Assembly: GCA_023935145.1 (NCBI GenBank) | Contig: CM043697.1 | Location: forward strand, 58,713,501 to 58,777,500 | DNA: 64,000 nucleotides | Direction: 5' to 3' | Origin: Bretschneidera sinensis | Taxonomy: Eukaryota > Streptophyta > Magnoliopsida > Brassicales > Akaniaceae | Part shown: in pieces, positions 11,945 to 22,049 of the stretch | Position numbering within the stretch: position 1 is the first letter of the stretch | Layout: every line of letters starts with the position of its first letter | Position numbers and translations under genes: made by a program | The notes under the pieces: model-generated | Seen by the model: the letters and a program-made list of their open reading frames with translations, nothing else | Databases searched by the model: none | What the model was told of the DNA's origin: nothing

Positions 11945-13989
11945 AAAGGTAAAAAGCCTAATATCTCTTACTTTCGTGCTTTTGGTTGTAAATACTTTAT
12001 CCTAAATAACAATAAAACTAACTTGGGTAAATTTGACTCAAAGACCGATGAGGGGATATTCTTAGGATTTTCAACCTCTAGTAAAGCTTATAAAGTCTTT
12101 AACAAAAGAACTCTAGTGGTTGAAGAATCCGTACATGTAGCCTTTGATGGGTTTAACCAAATTAGTAGTAGAGTAGGTTATTTTAATGATAATGCAGATT
12201 TCATTCAGAGGATAGAAACACCTACTCCCATTGTTGACCCAAAGGAGAATCAACCTCAAACGAGTCAAGAGGTAAATGCTCTCAACCTTGATCAACCATC
12301 TACAAGTCAATAAGAGGATAGTCTTCCCAAATATTGGAGGTATGTGAATTATCATCCAATCGATCAAGTGATAGGTGATCCTTCACAAGGGGTAAGAACT
12401 CATTCCTCTATTAGAAATATTTGCAATTGTGTAGCTTATTTATCACAAGTAGAACCTAAGACATTTATAGAATCCGAGAAAGATGTTGATTGGATAACTT
12501 CTATGCAAGAAGAAATAAATCAATTTGAAAGAAACAATGTATGGAATCTAGTTCCTAGACCAAACTATCATACAATAATAGGAACTAAATGGGTATTTAG
12601 AAACAAGATGGATGAAAATGGAATAATAACCAGGAACAAGGCTAGACTAGTTTCTACGGGATATAATCAAGAAGAATGAATAGATTTTGATGAGACCTTT
12701 GCTCCCGTAGCTAGATTAGAAGCTATTCGAATGTTATTAGCCTTTGCATGCTTTAATAAGTTTAAGTTATTTCAAATGGATGTAAAAAGTACATTTTTAA
12801 ATGGTTTTATAGAAGAAGAGGTGTATATTGAGTAACCTCTTGGATTTGAAAATCCTAGTATTCTAAACCATGTCTATAAGCTTTTTAAAGCTCTATATGG
12901 GTTTAAGCAAGCTCCAAGAGCATGGTATGAAAGACTAAGTAAGTTTTTACTTGAAAATAATTTTACAAGAGGAAAAATAGAGACAACCCTCTTCATTAAA
13001 ACTCACAAAGATGACACACTACTAATCCAAATATATGTCGATGATATTATATTTGGTGCTACTAATGAATATATGTGTCTAGAGTTTGCTAAGTGTATGC
13101 AAGATGAATTTGAAATGAACATAATTGGAAAGCTTACCTACTTTCTTGGACTTCAAATCAAATAATTGAAAGAAGACATCCTCATCAATCAATCAAAGTA
13201 CACCAATGACCTATTAAAGAGATTCGAGATGGAAAGCATAAAGTCAATTGACACTCCTATGATCACCTCTACAAAACTCGACCTAGATGAGGAAGGTAAG
13301 TGTGTAGATACTAAAAATTATAGAAGCGTGATATGAGCTTTACTTTATTTAACTGCAAGTAAACCTGATATAATGTTCAGTGTATGCATGTGTGCTAGAT
13401 TTCAAGCTAATCCTAAGGAATAACATGTAATTGCAGTAAAAAGAATCCTTAGATATCTACAAAGAACTCAAAACCTAGGATTATGGTATTCTAGAAAATC
13501 AGCTTTTGAGCTTGTGGGATATTCAGATGCTGATTTTGCGGGTTGTAAACTAGATAGAAAAAGTACTAGTGAAACATACCAATTCTTAGGTGCAATGTTA
13601 ACCTCTTAGTTTTCCAAGAAACAAAATTCGGTTGAGCTATCAACCGCCGAGACGGAATATGTAGCAACTAGAATTTGTTGTGCACAAATGTTGTGGATGA
13701 AAAAACAGTTAGAAGACTATGACATGAACTTTAAAGATGTACCAATTCATTGTGATAACACTAGTACTATCAACTTAACCAAAAACTCTATTCAGCACTC
13801 TAGAACCAAACATATAGAAATTTGACATCACTTCATTAGTGACAATGCTCAAAAGGGTGATATTAGACTAAAATTCATTCCTTCAGAAGATAAAATAGCT
13901 GATAGTTTTACAAAACCCTTAAGTGAAGATAGCTTTTGAAAAATTAGACTATTAATGGGCCTGATAGATTATGATAAAATATATGTTTG
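11945..13989 (+). pseudogene. Copia 1 pol: integrase C-terminus, reverse transcriptase, RNase H
   Basis: From 12,023 the GKFDSKTDEGIFLGFSTSSK motif marks the integrase C-terminus. RT begins near 12,560 ([18 protein letters not shown]), with FQMDVKSTFLNGF at about 12,770, LYGFKQAPRAWYERLS at about 12,890 and the catalytic box IYVDDIIFGA at about 13,030. RNase H includes YSDADFAGCKLDRKSTS and the ADSFTKPLSEDSF end near 13,910. In-frame stops at about 11,943, 12,312, 12,677, 12,832 and later break it into pieces, but homology is continuous. Confidence 0.83.
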
Positions 13990-14138
13990 ATTACATCAAC
14001 ATTCATCTTGTGCATATTTGACATCTAGTGAATGAATATTAACTCTTATTTAATATATCTCTCACTCAAGATGGCATAGATAAAAAATCTCGTGCTGAAA
14101 TCTCAAGTTAGAGCTCAAAATTTTAAGTTTTCTAGAGG

Positions 14139-14420
14139 ACCCAGTCGACTAGTGTGTTCACCCTAATTAAGTGGTATCCCACTACCCATTTTACCAACCG
14201 ACTAGTATAAAGCATCCAGTCGACTGGTACCACAAGATATTGTTTGGAACCAAAATTTGTAATTTTAGTAACCTACCCAGTAGACTGGTATGGTTCTTTT
14301 AGTCGATTGGTATGTCTCTGCCAGTTTACCCAGTCGATTGGTGTCCCGCCAGTCGACTCGTATGTCAAAAATTTCCCAAATTATGAAAGACCCAGTCGAC
14401 TGGTATCGCAATTATATAAA
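14139..14420 (+). promoter_or_regulatory. AGTCGACT palindrome cluster followed by a TATA box
   Basis: At least seven copies or near-copies of ACCCAGTCGACTGGTRT lie in 14,139-14,406. The core AGTCGACT is self-complementary and the arms CC/GG extend the palindrome. A TATA-like sequence TATATAAA follows at 14,413-14,420, then a pyrimidine-rich leader and an ORF starting at 14,631. The same core occurs upstream of the TATA boxes in both copia 2 LTRs. Reading this as a promoter is inference. Confidence 0.5.
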
Positions 14421-14630
14421 TAATTTTTTTTTTCATATTTTTCAGTTTTCACGTCTTTTTTGAAATCCTTAAAGTTTTCTCTCTTTAGAAAATCCGTGAT
14501 TTCAATCCCAAATCTCTCAAAACTACTCATTCGAACCCTTAATTTTATCCCATATCACTTCCATTTCAACTTTTCACGGTTAAAAATCCTTTATTCCCCA
14601 AAATCTCTCTCTAAAACAACATTTTTCACA

Positions 14631-15702
14631 ATGTTTGAGAGAATCCGGATAAAAGCCACTATAGGAGGACCTTACGCGCCTACAAGGCCCCAGTCCAAGA
14701 AGTCCTCTGAACCGGATACCAAAGGGGAAAGGGCTAGTTGGTTCTTTAAGCAAGAAGGCGAGGTTTGAGCTCGATGACTCGCTTTTCTGGAACCCCGCTA
14801 CTAAAAGCAGGTATAACTCTGTCATTCACAAGAAAAAGATCACATCGGGTAGATTCATTGATTTCGATTCTATTTGTCATGCAAATTTTGACATCTACAC
14901 TGCTTTTGAGGCTATTAACCTCACACCCCTAGTAAATATCCACAAAAAATTTTATCCACACCTCATTCACCAATTTTACGCCAACCTGGTGAAACCGAGT
15001 CCATTGGCTCTTCAGTTCAAAACTAGGGTATTGGGCATAGAATTCGAGGTGAACACTGACCCTCAGGTCAATATCTTAAGGATCCCTGTTGGAGAGATCT
15101 AATGGAGTTTGGATGGATGGACAGACAACTTTGATTATGAGGAGGCATACCAAATAGTTAGGGGCAACCTTAACTACATCTTTAGGCCTACTTCATTTCA
15201 CCAATGTAGTGACATTTCCCTTGACTCAAAGTTGTTCAACCTCTCGTGAGTTGGACCATCCACCCATGACTCGAAAGTTGAGGCTATCTCTCGAAGATAG
15301 ATGTGGTATTGATCTGGTGTCTCAAAACAGGACACCATGATAAATGACAAAGCGAACGACTCCGGGTGCCTTCCCTACGGGATACTTATCACCTTGATCC
15401 TACAGCATTTTTGAGTCCCCCTACCCACCTCTGAGGCTTAGGACATCGGCCCAAAGAACATCATCAAGGTCTCTTCTCTGAAGAAGATAGGGTGCATGAT
15501 CCGAGAAGGTATGATCTACTTTAAAGCATGGAAGAACATACAGATTGGTGCTGAGGATGACAACAGCGAGAAGGACGATGAGGTTCGTGGTGATGAAGCT
15601 TCTCTTACTACGATGGACACTGATGAGCGAGCACCTAATTCGCAGTATGGTGGCTATGGTGCTGGTCAGGCTAGATACAATGACTTACTTCAGGCTGGAT
15701 AA
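14631..15702 (+). pseudogene. Env-like ORF3 of copia 1, broken
   Basis: The frame opens at 14,631 (MFERIRIKATIGGPYAPTRP) and shifts near 14,755. It continues through segments such as RFIDFDSICHANFDIY and FYPHLIHQFYANLVKP to 15,702, with stops at about 15,100, 15,248 and later. The FYPxLIxxFYANL pattern and the place after pol resemble the env-like third ORF of Sireviruses. I see no convincing signal peptide or transmembrane helix in the readable parts, so env is a positional label only. The last part (15,496-15,702) is acidic, with an EDDNSEKDDEVRGDE run and a Gly/Tyr-rich end. Confidence 0.55.
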
Positions 15703-16003
15703 ACTCACACATGGACAAGAAGAAAAACAATGCTATCAAATAAAGTTTCATTATAAAAGGCTCACCTTAGTTTTCAGCATACATTCCAAATACACTAAGA
15801 TTTGCTATAAAGGCAATTCTTTTGATTTTTCAAATGAAATTTTTTCAAGTTAGTTTATCATTTTCAGTAAACTAAGAAATGTAACAAAAATTTCTTTAAT
15901 ACATTCATAAAAAAGATAAAAATTTTGATTAACAGTAATTCGAGTTGGCTCGCAAACTATCGAGTTAAATATTCAATGGCTCGAGCTTGGCTTGTTTTGT
16001 CCA
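15703..16003. other. Spacer; left flank of copia 3
   Basis: No gene seen. AT-rich until about 15,935, then rich in CGAGTT/GCTCGAGC motifs (15,938-15,995). Similar GAGCTCGA-rich sequence continues on the far side of copia 3 at 20,420-20,512, suggesting that copia 3 split one pre-existing repeat. Confidence 0.4.
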
Positions 16004-16188
16004 TGTTGAGTGTCCTAATAGGATTGTTAATGAGTGCCCTAGTAGGCTTGTATCATATTTATCTTATCTAATTATTGTGTCATATTACTATTAGACTTAG
16101 TATTTTTAAGTCTATATATTGGGTTAATTGTATTCTTTTTATTTAATCAATAAAAAAGACAATTTCTTTTCAATTCTTATTTTCAACA
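16004..16188 (+). repeat. 5' LTR of copia 3
   Basis: Starts TGTTGAGTGTCCTAATAGG and ends TTTTCAACA immediately before the primer site. The partner LTR at 20,231 matches along its length with many substitutions and a few indels, so the insertion is not recent. Confidence 0.87.
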
Positions 16189-16200
16189 TGGTATCACAGA
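16189..16200 (+). other. Primer binding site, initiator tRNA-Met type
   Basis: TGGTATCACAGA, close to the usual plant copia primer site TGGTATCAGAGC, directly abuts the LTR end. Confidence 0.8.
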
Positions 16201-16671
16201 TAGGACTATATTCGGATCCTGAATAATTTTTTTCGTTATTTTTTTCCAAAAAAAGTGTGCACTGTTCATCGAACACTATTCATCTGGCACTGTTCATCGG
16301 TATTGTTAATTTGATAGGTATCAAAAAAAAAAAAAAAAAAACCAGACTGGATCATGACATCTTCCCTGATCCCGACTTGCTCTGATATCTTCTCTGATTT
16401 CGGCTTGCTCCGACATCTCCTCCGATCCAGCTTCGTCTCCGACCTCCTGTTTGGTTACTTGATTAATCCTGTTTGGTTAATTGATTAGCACCAGCACCTA
16501 TTTGGTTACTTGGTTAGCCGCTGTTTGGTTCCTTGGTTAATAACCTATTTGGTTACTGTATTATTTTGTTTGGTTATTGGATTTTTTTTATAAAAAAAAG
16601 AAAAATGTTCCCATCTCATTCCTCGTAACTCTATCTTCCGTGCGGAAGAATTTTTTTTATAAAAATTCATA
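16201..16671 (+). repeat. Leader of copia 3 with short repeats
   Basis: No gene. It holds a poly-A run near 16,323-16,340, three variants of a TCYGATxTCTTCYCTGAT unit (about 16,355-16,430) and several TTTGGTTACTTGRTTA units (about 16,448-16,575). The bulk of a normal copia gag would be expected here and is missing. Confidence 0.6.
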
Positions 16672-16975
16672 ATGGAATCCAAGACTATATCTGGTGTGTC
16701 TCCCCATCCAAGTCTTCATATTAGCACTTTATTTGGTCGTGGTGGTAATTTTGCTCATTATTGTACGTATTGCCATCGTTCTAGACATACTCGAGAGACG
16801 TATTGAAAGTTAGTTGGTCATAATTGAGGTTCACTTCATCAATGTACGTACTGTCATCAGTCTGGGCATACTCGGGAGACGTGTTGGAAGTTAGTTGGTC
16901 GTCCCATGGTTTTTAATAATATAACTTTTGTTTATATTAAGTATGGACTTACCTCAAATTCCATGCTTTCAACCT
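16672..16975 (+). pseudogene. Copia 3 gag remnant with duplicated zinc knuckle
   Basis: From an ATG at 16,672 the frame reads a short N-terminus and then two tandem zinc knuckles. The first, CTYCHRSRHTRETY (about 16,765-16,805), has Tyr for its last Cys. The second, CTYCHQSGHTRETC (about 16,840-16,885), has all four ligands. TGA stops lie after the first knuckle (16,804) and before the second. Only the nucleocapsid part of gag is left; capsid sequence is absent. Confidence 0.65.
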
Positions 16976-16976
16976 G

Positions 16977-18720
16977 ATGGTTTCCAAAAATGAATATGAT
17001 GAGTTCTTACAGTATAAGGCAGCTAACCAGATATCTTCATTGATTGCCTTTTCCACCCATAAAGGTACACCAAAAGCTTGTCTATCATCTATTAACTCTA
17101 CATCTAGACCTTGGGTCATTGACTCTGCAGCTTCTAATTATTTGTCAGATACCACTGATGTTTTCTCTAGTTTTTATCACTCTTCGTCTTTACTTAATAT
17201 TACTCTTACAAATGTATCTAAAACCACTGCTAGTGGCATTGATACTGTGCATCCTAGTTCTTCTATGTCTTTATCATTCGTACTTTATGCTCCATTTTCT
17301 TAGTATAATTTGATATATGTTAGTCAGCTTACAAAACGTCTTAATTGTTCTATTACATTTCTCCCTGATTCTATTCTTATCTAGGATTTAAAGGCAATGA
17401 AGACAATTGGTGGAGGGCATAAATTAGACGACTTATATTACTTTGATCCTATCCCATCACCTTTTGCTTGCTCGATTGACATGTCCCCACTTCAGGTACA
17501 TTGTCATTTTGGTCATTCATCCTTAGAGAAGCTGAAAAAGTTAGTTCCTACTTTGAGTCATGTTTCATCTTTAGAATGTGAGTTATGTCAATTGGGTAAG
17601 CATCACCGTGTGTCATTTCCTTTTCGAATTAATAATTGTGTGTCTAGCCCTTTTATGTTAGTATATTATGATATTTTGGGTTGTGTGACTTCCAAACTTG
17701 GATTTCGGTATTTCATTACCTTTATGGATGATTATTCCAAGCTTACCCGACTTTATTTAATGAAAGACCATTTTGAGGTTTTTTTTTCTATTTTTTGTGC
17801 CTTTTCTGCTGAGATAAAACTCAATTTGATATATCTGTTAAGATTCTCCATAGTGATAATGCTCATGAGTATTTTTCTGAGCCTTTTACAACATTTATGA
17901 CTAAGTCTGGCATTATTCATCAGTTATCTTACTCTTATACATCCAAACAAAGTGGGGTTACAGAGCGAAAAATTTGTCATCTTATAGAAACTGCTCATAC
18001 TCTCTTATTTCATATGCATGTCCCTAAATTGTTTTGGAGTGAGGCCGTTATGACTACATGTTACTTAATCAACAATATGCCATCCTCTATTCTTGATCGC
18101 CAAACCCCTCACTCTGTGCTCTTTTCTAGAGATGTTACCTTTTACTTATCTTTTCGTGTCTTTAGATCTGTTTGTTTTGTTCATCAACTCTATCTGGGAG
18201 TTGACAAACTCGATCCCCTCTCTATAAAGTGTATTTTCTTAGGCTATTCTCATTCATAGAAAGGTTATCATTGTTATAGTCCCTCACTACAATGACACTT
18301 TGCTTGTGTTGATGTTACATTCTTTGAGTCTACTCCATATTACTCCGAGTCTTTTTCTATTTCAGATCTAACTGATTCATTTCCTTGTCCATTACCTGTT
18401 CCGATGCCCCTTACACAGTTAGATCCTCCTCCATAGTCTCTTCATCATCTTTCTCTATGTTGCAAGTTTACTCCTGTCATCCGCAACCTTCCGCCTTTGC
18501 GGCTCCACCAATTGCTCCATTGTTGACGGAACACGATCTTTTTTTATCATTTGATGATGGTCATCTTATTGCTCTCCGTAAAGGTAAACGTTTATGTATT
18601 GCTCATCCGATTGCTAATTTTGTGTCTTATGATCATTTATCTCCTTCATATGCTTCGTTTGTTGCTTAATTTGTTGCTTCGATCTCTTCTATCTTTATTC
18701 CTAAGTTTATTACATAAGCT
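16977..18720 (+). pseudogene. Copia 3 pol: protease and integrase
   Basis: The protease segment reads RPWVIDSAASNYLSDTTDVF (about 17,110-17,165), with the catalytic triad DSG changed to DSA. The integrase zinc region contains HCHFGHSSLEKL and CELCQLGKHHRVSFP (about 17,500-17,615). The core has MDDYSKLTRLYLMK (about 17,725) and the Glu segment TSKQSGVTERKICHLIETAH (about 17,938). The integrase C-terminus (KCIFLGYSHS) ends near 18,259. Stops and frameshifts near 17,300, 17,385, 17,820 and 18,260 inactivate it. The spacer to RT (18,260-18,720) is Ser/Pro-rich. Confidence 0.8.
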
Positions 18721-20219
18721 TTGTCTCATTTTGGGTGGAAAGCAACTATGGATGAAGAGATACATGCTTTGAGTACTAATGATACATGGGACTTGATTCC
18801 TCTTTCATTTGAGAAATCTGTTGTTGGTTGTCACTGGGTATATACTATAAAGGTTCATCCTGATGATACACTAGACAAATTAAAATCTCGACAAGTAGCA
18901 AAAGGGTATACACAGGTATATGGTATTGACTATGCTGAGACATTCTCTTTGGTGGCAAAGATTACGTTTGTTCGTGTGTTTATCTCTCTTGCAACTACTT
19001 TTAATTGGCCTTTACATCAATTGGATGTGAAAAATGCGTTTCTAAATGGTAATTTGCAAGAAGAAGTATACATGGAGCAACCACTCAGATTTTTTGCTCA
19101 GAGGGAATCTGGGTTAGTATGTCGATTAAAGAAATCTCTATATGGCTTGAAACAATCTCATCGAGCGTGGTTTGGTCGATTCAGTGAAGTAGTAATTAAT
19201 TTTGGTCTCAACATATGTGGTGTAGATCATTATGTATTTTATAAACACAGTGAGGCAGGTAGGATATTGTTGATTGTATATGTTGATGATATTGTGATCA
19301 CAGGAGATGACAAAGAAGACATTCTAGCACTAAAACAGTTCTTGAGTACTAAAGATTTAGGGGAATTGAGATACTTCTTGGGCATTGAGGTTGCTAGATC
19401 TCGTCATGGTGTTTCTTTATCTCAGCGTAAATATGTTCTTGATTTGTTGACTGATACTAGAATGTTAGGGTGTAAGCCTATAGATAGTCCTATAGATCCT
19501 AACACAAAACTTGTAGTTGATCAAGGTGACTTATTATCTGATCCAGGGCGATATAGGTGTTTGGTTGGAAAAATGAATTATTTGACTGTTACTAGACCTG
19601 ATATTTCATTTGCAACCAGTATGATTAGTCAATTTCTTGATGCTCCATGAACTAGTCATTGGGATGCTGTTATTCGAATTTTGAGACATCGTAAGCGTGC
19701 TTCTGGCCGTGGTTTACTTTATCAAAATCATGGTCATGCTCAAATTAAAGGTTATACTAATGCAGATTAGGCTGACTCTCCATCTGATAGAAGGTACACT
19801 ACTAGATATTGTGTATTTGTTGGAGGCAATTCAATATTGTTGAAAAGTAAAAAGAAAACTGTGGCTTCTGGGCCAAGTGCTGAGTCTGAATATAGAGCAA
19901 TGACGCATACTACCTATGAGATGGTTTGGCTAAAGCAGTTGTTAGCGGAACTCAGGATTACCCAGTCAAGTTCTATGAGCCTGGTGTGTGATAATCAAAC
20001 AGCTATTTATATTGCAAATAATCCAGTGTTTCATGAGAGAACGAAACATATTGAAGTTGATTGTTATGTTGTTTGAGAAAAACTTCTACAAAATGTGATT
20101 AGTACCAGACATGTGAAGTCGACAAATCAGTTAGCAGATTTATTTACTAAACCATTGGATGGTTCTTGAGTTCGATTTATTTGTAATAAGTTGGGTACAT
20201 ATGATATCTATGCTCCAAC
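18721..20219 (+). pseudogene. Copia 3 pol: reverse transcriptase and RNase H
   Basis: A 309-codon open stretch (18,721-19,650) carries RT motifs: VGCHWVYTIKVHPDDT, HQLDVKNAFLNGNLQEEVYM (about 19,015-19,075), LYGLKQSHRAWFGRFSEV and the catalytic box YVDDIVITGDD (about 19,280). RNase H follows with stops (19,837-20,076: SAESEYRAM, LVCDNQTAIYIA) and ends at QLADLFTKPLDGS (about 20,160). RT motifs are intact but the polyprotein frame is interrupted at 19,648, 19,768 and 20,074. Confidence 0.85.
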
Positions 20220-20230
20220 TTGAGGGAGAG
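20219..20230 (+). other. Polypurine tract of copia 3
   Basis: CTTGAGGGAGAG lies immediately before the 3' LTR, the usual place of the plus-strand primer. Confidence 0.7.
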
Positions 20231-20416
20231 TGTTGAGTGTCTTAATGTGATTCTTAATGAGTGTCATAGTAGGAATGAATCTTATTTATCTTATTTAATT
20301 GTTGTTTTCTATTCCTATTAGACTTAGTATTTGTAAGTTTATATATTGGGTCAACTGTATTCTTTTTATTTAATCAATAATATAGAGAATTTCTTTTCAA
20401 TTCTTATTTTCAACCA
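20231..20416 (+). repeat. 3' LTR of copia 3
   Basis: Starts TGTTGAGTGTCTTAATG and ends near TTTTCAACCA; the terminal CA is altered relative to the 5' LTR, so the right edge is uncertain by a few bases. Confidence 0.83.
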
Positions 20417-22049
20417 ATCAATGAGCTCAAAATTAAGCTCGACTTGAGCTCGACTTTTACGAGTCACGGGTCGAGTTTTGGCAAGATGAACTGCGAGCTG
20501 CTCGTTTCGAATCCACCTTTAGACATGATCACTCAATTTTTTTTACAAGTTTACTAGGGAAGACAACGAAAAATCTTCCAACTATGGGTATTTCTTGAAG
20601 ATGAGGCTTGTTGGAATTAATGAAAGCTCTTTTCTGACCTTTAAAGGTTCTTTTGATAATAAGTCATGTGCGCATGATCAGATAGGTCAAGTTCACCTTT
20701 CTCTTTCAGTTCTTTTATCTTTTCACTTTTCTCTTTTGTTTCCTCTTCCTTCTCCTCTTTTTCTTCTTCATTTTCTCTCGTGTCTTTCTCATCTTCTCTT
20801 TCTTTCATTTCTTCTGGAACTTCATTTTCTTAATCCTCTTTGCTTTTGCTTTGTAAAGTTTTATCTTGCCCTTTTTTTTTTGTTCTTCCTCCTCTTCTAT
20901 GGGTACCTAGTTCTTGATCTCTGAATGTCTCCCTTCTATATGCTCCATTTTCAGTGAGAAGTCTACAGCCATGAAATAAAGGGTAGCATCCATCAGATCA
21001 AGCTTTGACATGATCACTGACGGGGTCGACTTTGTCACTCAAATTATTTTACTAGCTCTACCAGGGAAGACAATGAAAAATCTTGCAACAATGGGTATTT
21101 CTTGAAGATGAGGACTAATTATTTTTTCAGAAAATAAGAATTTCCCCATCAAATCACATAAAACCATTCACGAGATCAATAACATTCATACTGGCAAGGC
21201 ATTAATAAATCAAACAATTCGACCCAAGACCCAAGCACCAGACATGAGCAAGCCTTGTACTAAGTTGTAATAAGCCAAGATATTATTATGATCATGTTAG
21301 AGGGCCAACTGGGCCTTCCATGATATTTTAACGTAGTCCAAACTGTATCAATTCTAGGCCCAACTTATTGAAAACCCAAATCTCAAATAAAAAATGGATT
21401 CAGGTACCCACCTCTATAACTGAATGAATCCATGTCAAATTCTTCTTTACTTAAAAAGTAAAATTTTCCTTTTTTTTCATAAAAAAATAGCAAGTAAATT
21501 TTTTCAGCACAAAAAAGAAACGTTAATTCAAATATTATTACTACATTGCTAAATGATTTAAAAGGGATTGAAATAAATTTTTTAATGATTTAATTCTTAC
21601 TTAAATCAATTATCAAAAATCTGCTTGATATATTTAAGAAAAAATTGATTAAAACATATTTAAATTAATAAAATTAATTAATTTAAAATAAAAATTATTT
21701 AAATTTATAAATTTAAATATACTTAAATCAATTATCAAATATGATCTTCATGGAATAAGATTATAAAGAATTAAGTTCAATAAAATGCAGCAATCAATAG
21801 CTTTTTATTTTTTAAAACGAGTTTAAAATAAATATTTTAAATTTATTCAATATTTTATTGATAATTTTAAAAAATTTCGTTAATAATATTATTTTTTAAA
21901 AATAACACTTATGCGAATATAATTTATCAATCCTTTTAAAATTATCAATAATACTTGTAAGTAACCGATAACCGATCTTACAAAAAAACTTTTACTCAAC
22001 AAAGGCTTTCAATTTTCAAAGCCTAAAAACAGGACGCACTACTCCCCTT
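20417..22049. other. Intergenic region / ATG9 upstream region
   Basis: No gene. Apart from the direct repeat above it is AT-rich, especially 21,480-21,960, where runs of TTAAATTAAT-type sequence dominate. The ATG9 promoter should lie toward its right end, but I cannot point to a single convincing TATA box. Confidence 0.4.
20522..21117 (+). repeat. Dispersed direct repeat of about 90-110 bp upstream of ATG9
   Basis: The segment GACATGATCACT ... GGGTATTTCTTGAAGATGAGG occurs at 20,522-20,607 and again at 21,006-21,117. The second copy carries an extra ~25 bp containing GACGGGGTCGAC. The 400 bp between them are pyrimidine-rich (TCTTTC runs, 20,697-20,900). Confidence 0.7.

Larger units (their letters stand above)
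10463..15702 (+). mobile_element. Copia 1: Sirevirus-like Ty1/copia, 5' truncated
   Basis: Plus-strand copia sequence begins abruptly at the Athila LTR edge. It runs protease, integrase, reverse transcriptase, RNase H (stop 13,989), then a palindrome cluster and an env-like ORF to 15,702. It is closely related to copia 2 at 35,626-46,429, which contains the same pol in minus orientation. An ORF after pol and the relation to copia 2 suggest the Sirevirus (SIRE/Maximus) lineage. No LTR of its own is recognised in the window; the 5' LTR and gag should lie beyond the Athila insertion, left of the window. Confidence 0.7.
16004..20416 (+). mobile_element. Copia 3: short-LTR Ty1/copia retrotransposon
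   Basis: A 4.4-kb element bounded by two similar 185-bp LTRs starting TGTTGAGTGTC. A tRNA-iMet-type primer site follows the left LTR and a purine tract precedes the right LTR. The interior has a minimal gag (zinc knuckles only), protease, integrase, RT and RNase H, all on the plus strand with numerous stops. It belongs to a different lineage from copia 1 and 2, judged by its short LTRs and diverged pol. No convincing target-site duplication was found. Confidence 0.85.

Noticed and set aside
14460..14768. 102-codon ORF starting at 14,460 as the start of ORF3
   Set aside because: It is in the same frame as the ATG at 14,631, but the upstream part is a Ser/Phe/Leu-rich translation of a pyrimidine-rich leader; the later ATG is the more plausible start.
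20595..20924. 109-codon Leu/Ser/Phe-rich ORF upstream of ATG9
   Set aside because: It translates a CT-rich low-complexity tract; no domain, no promoter or splice context.
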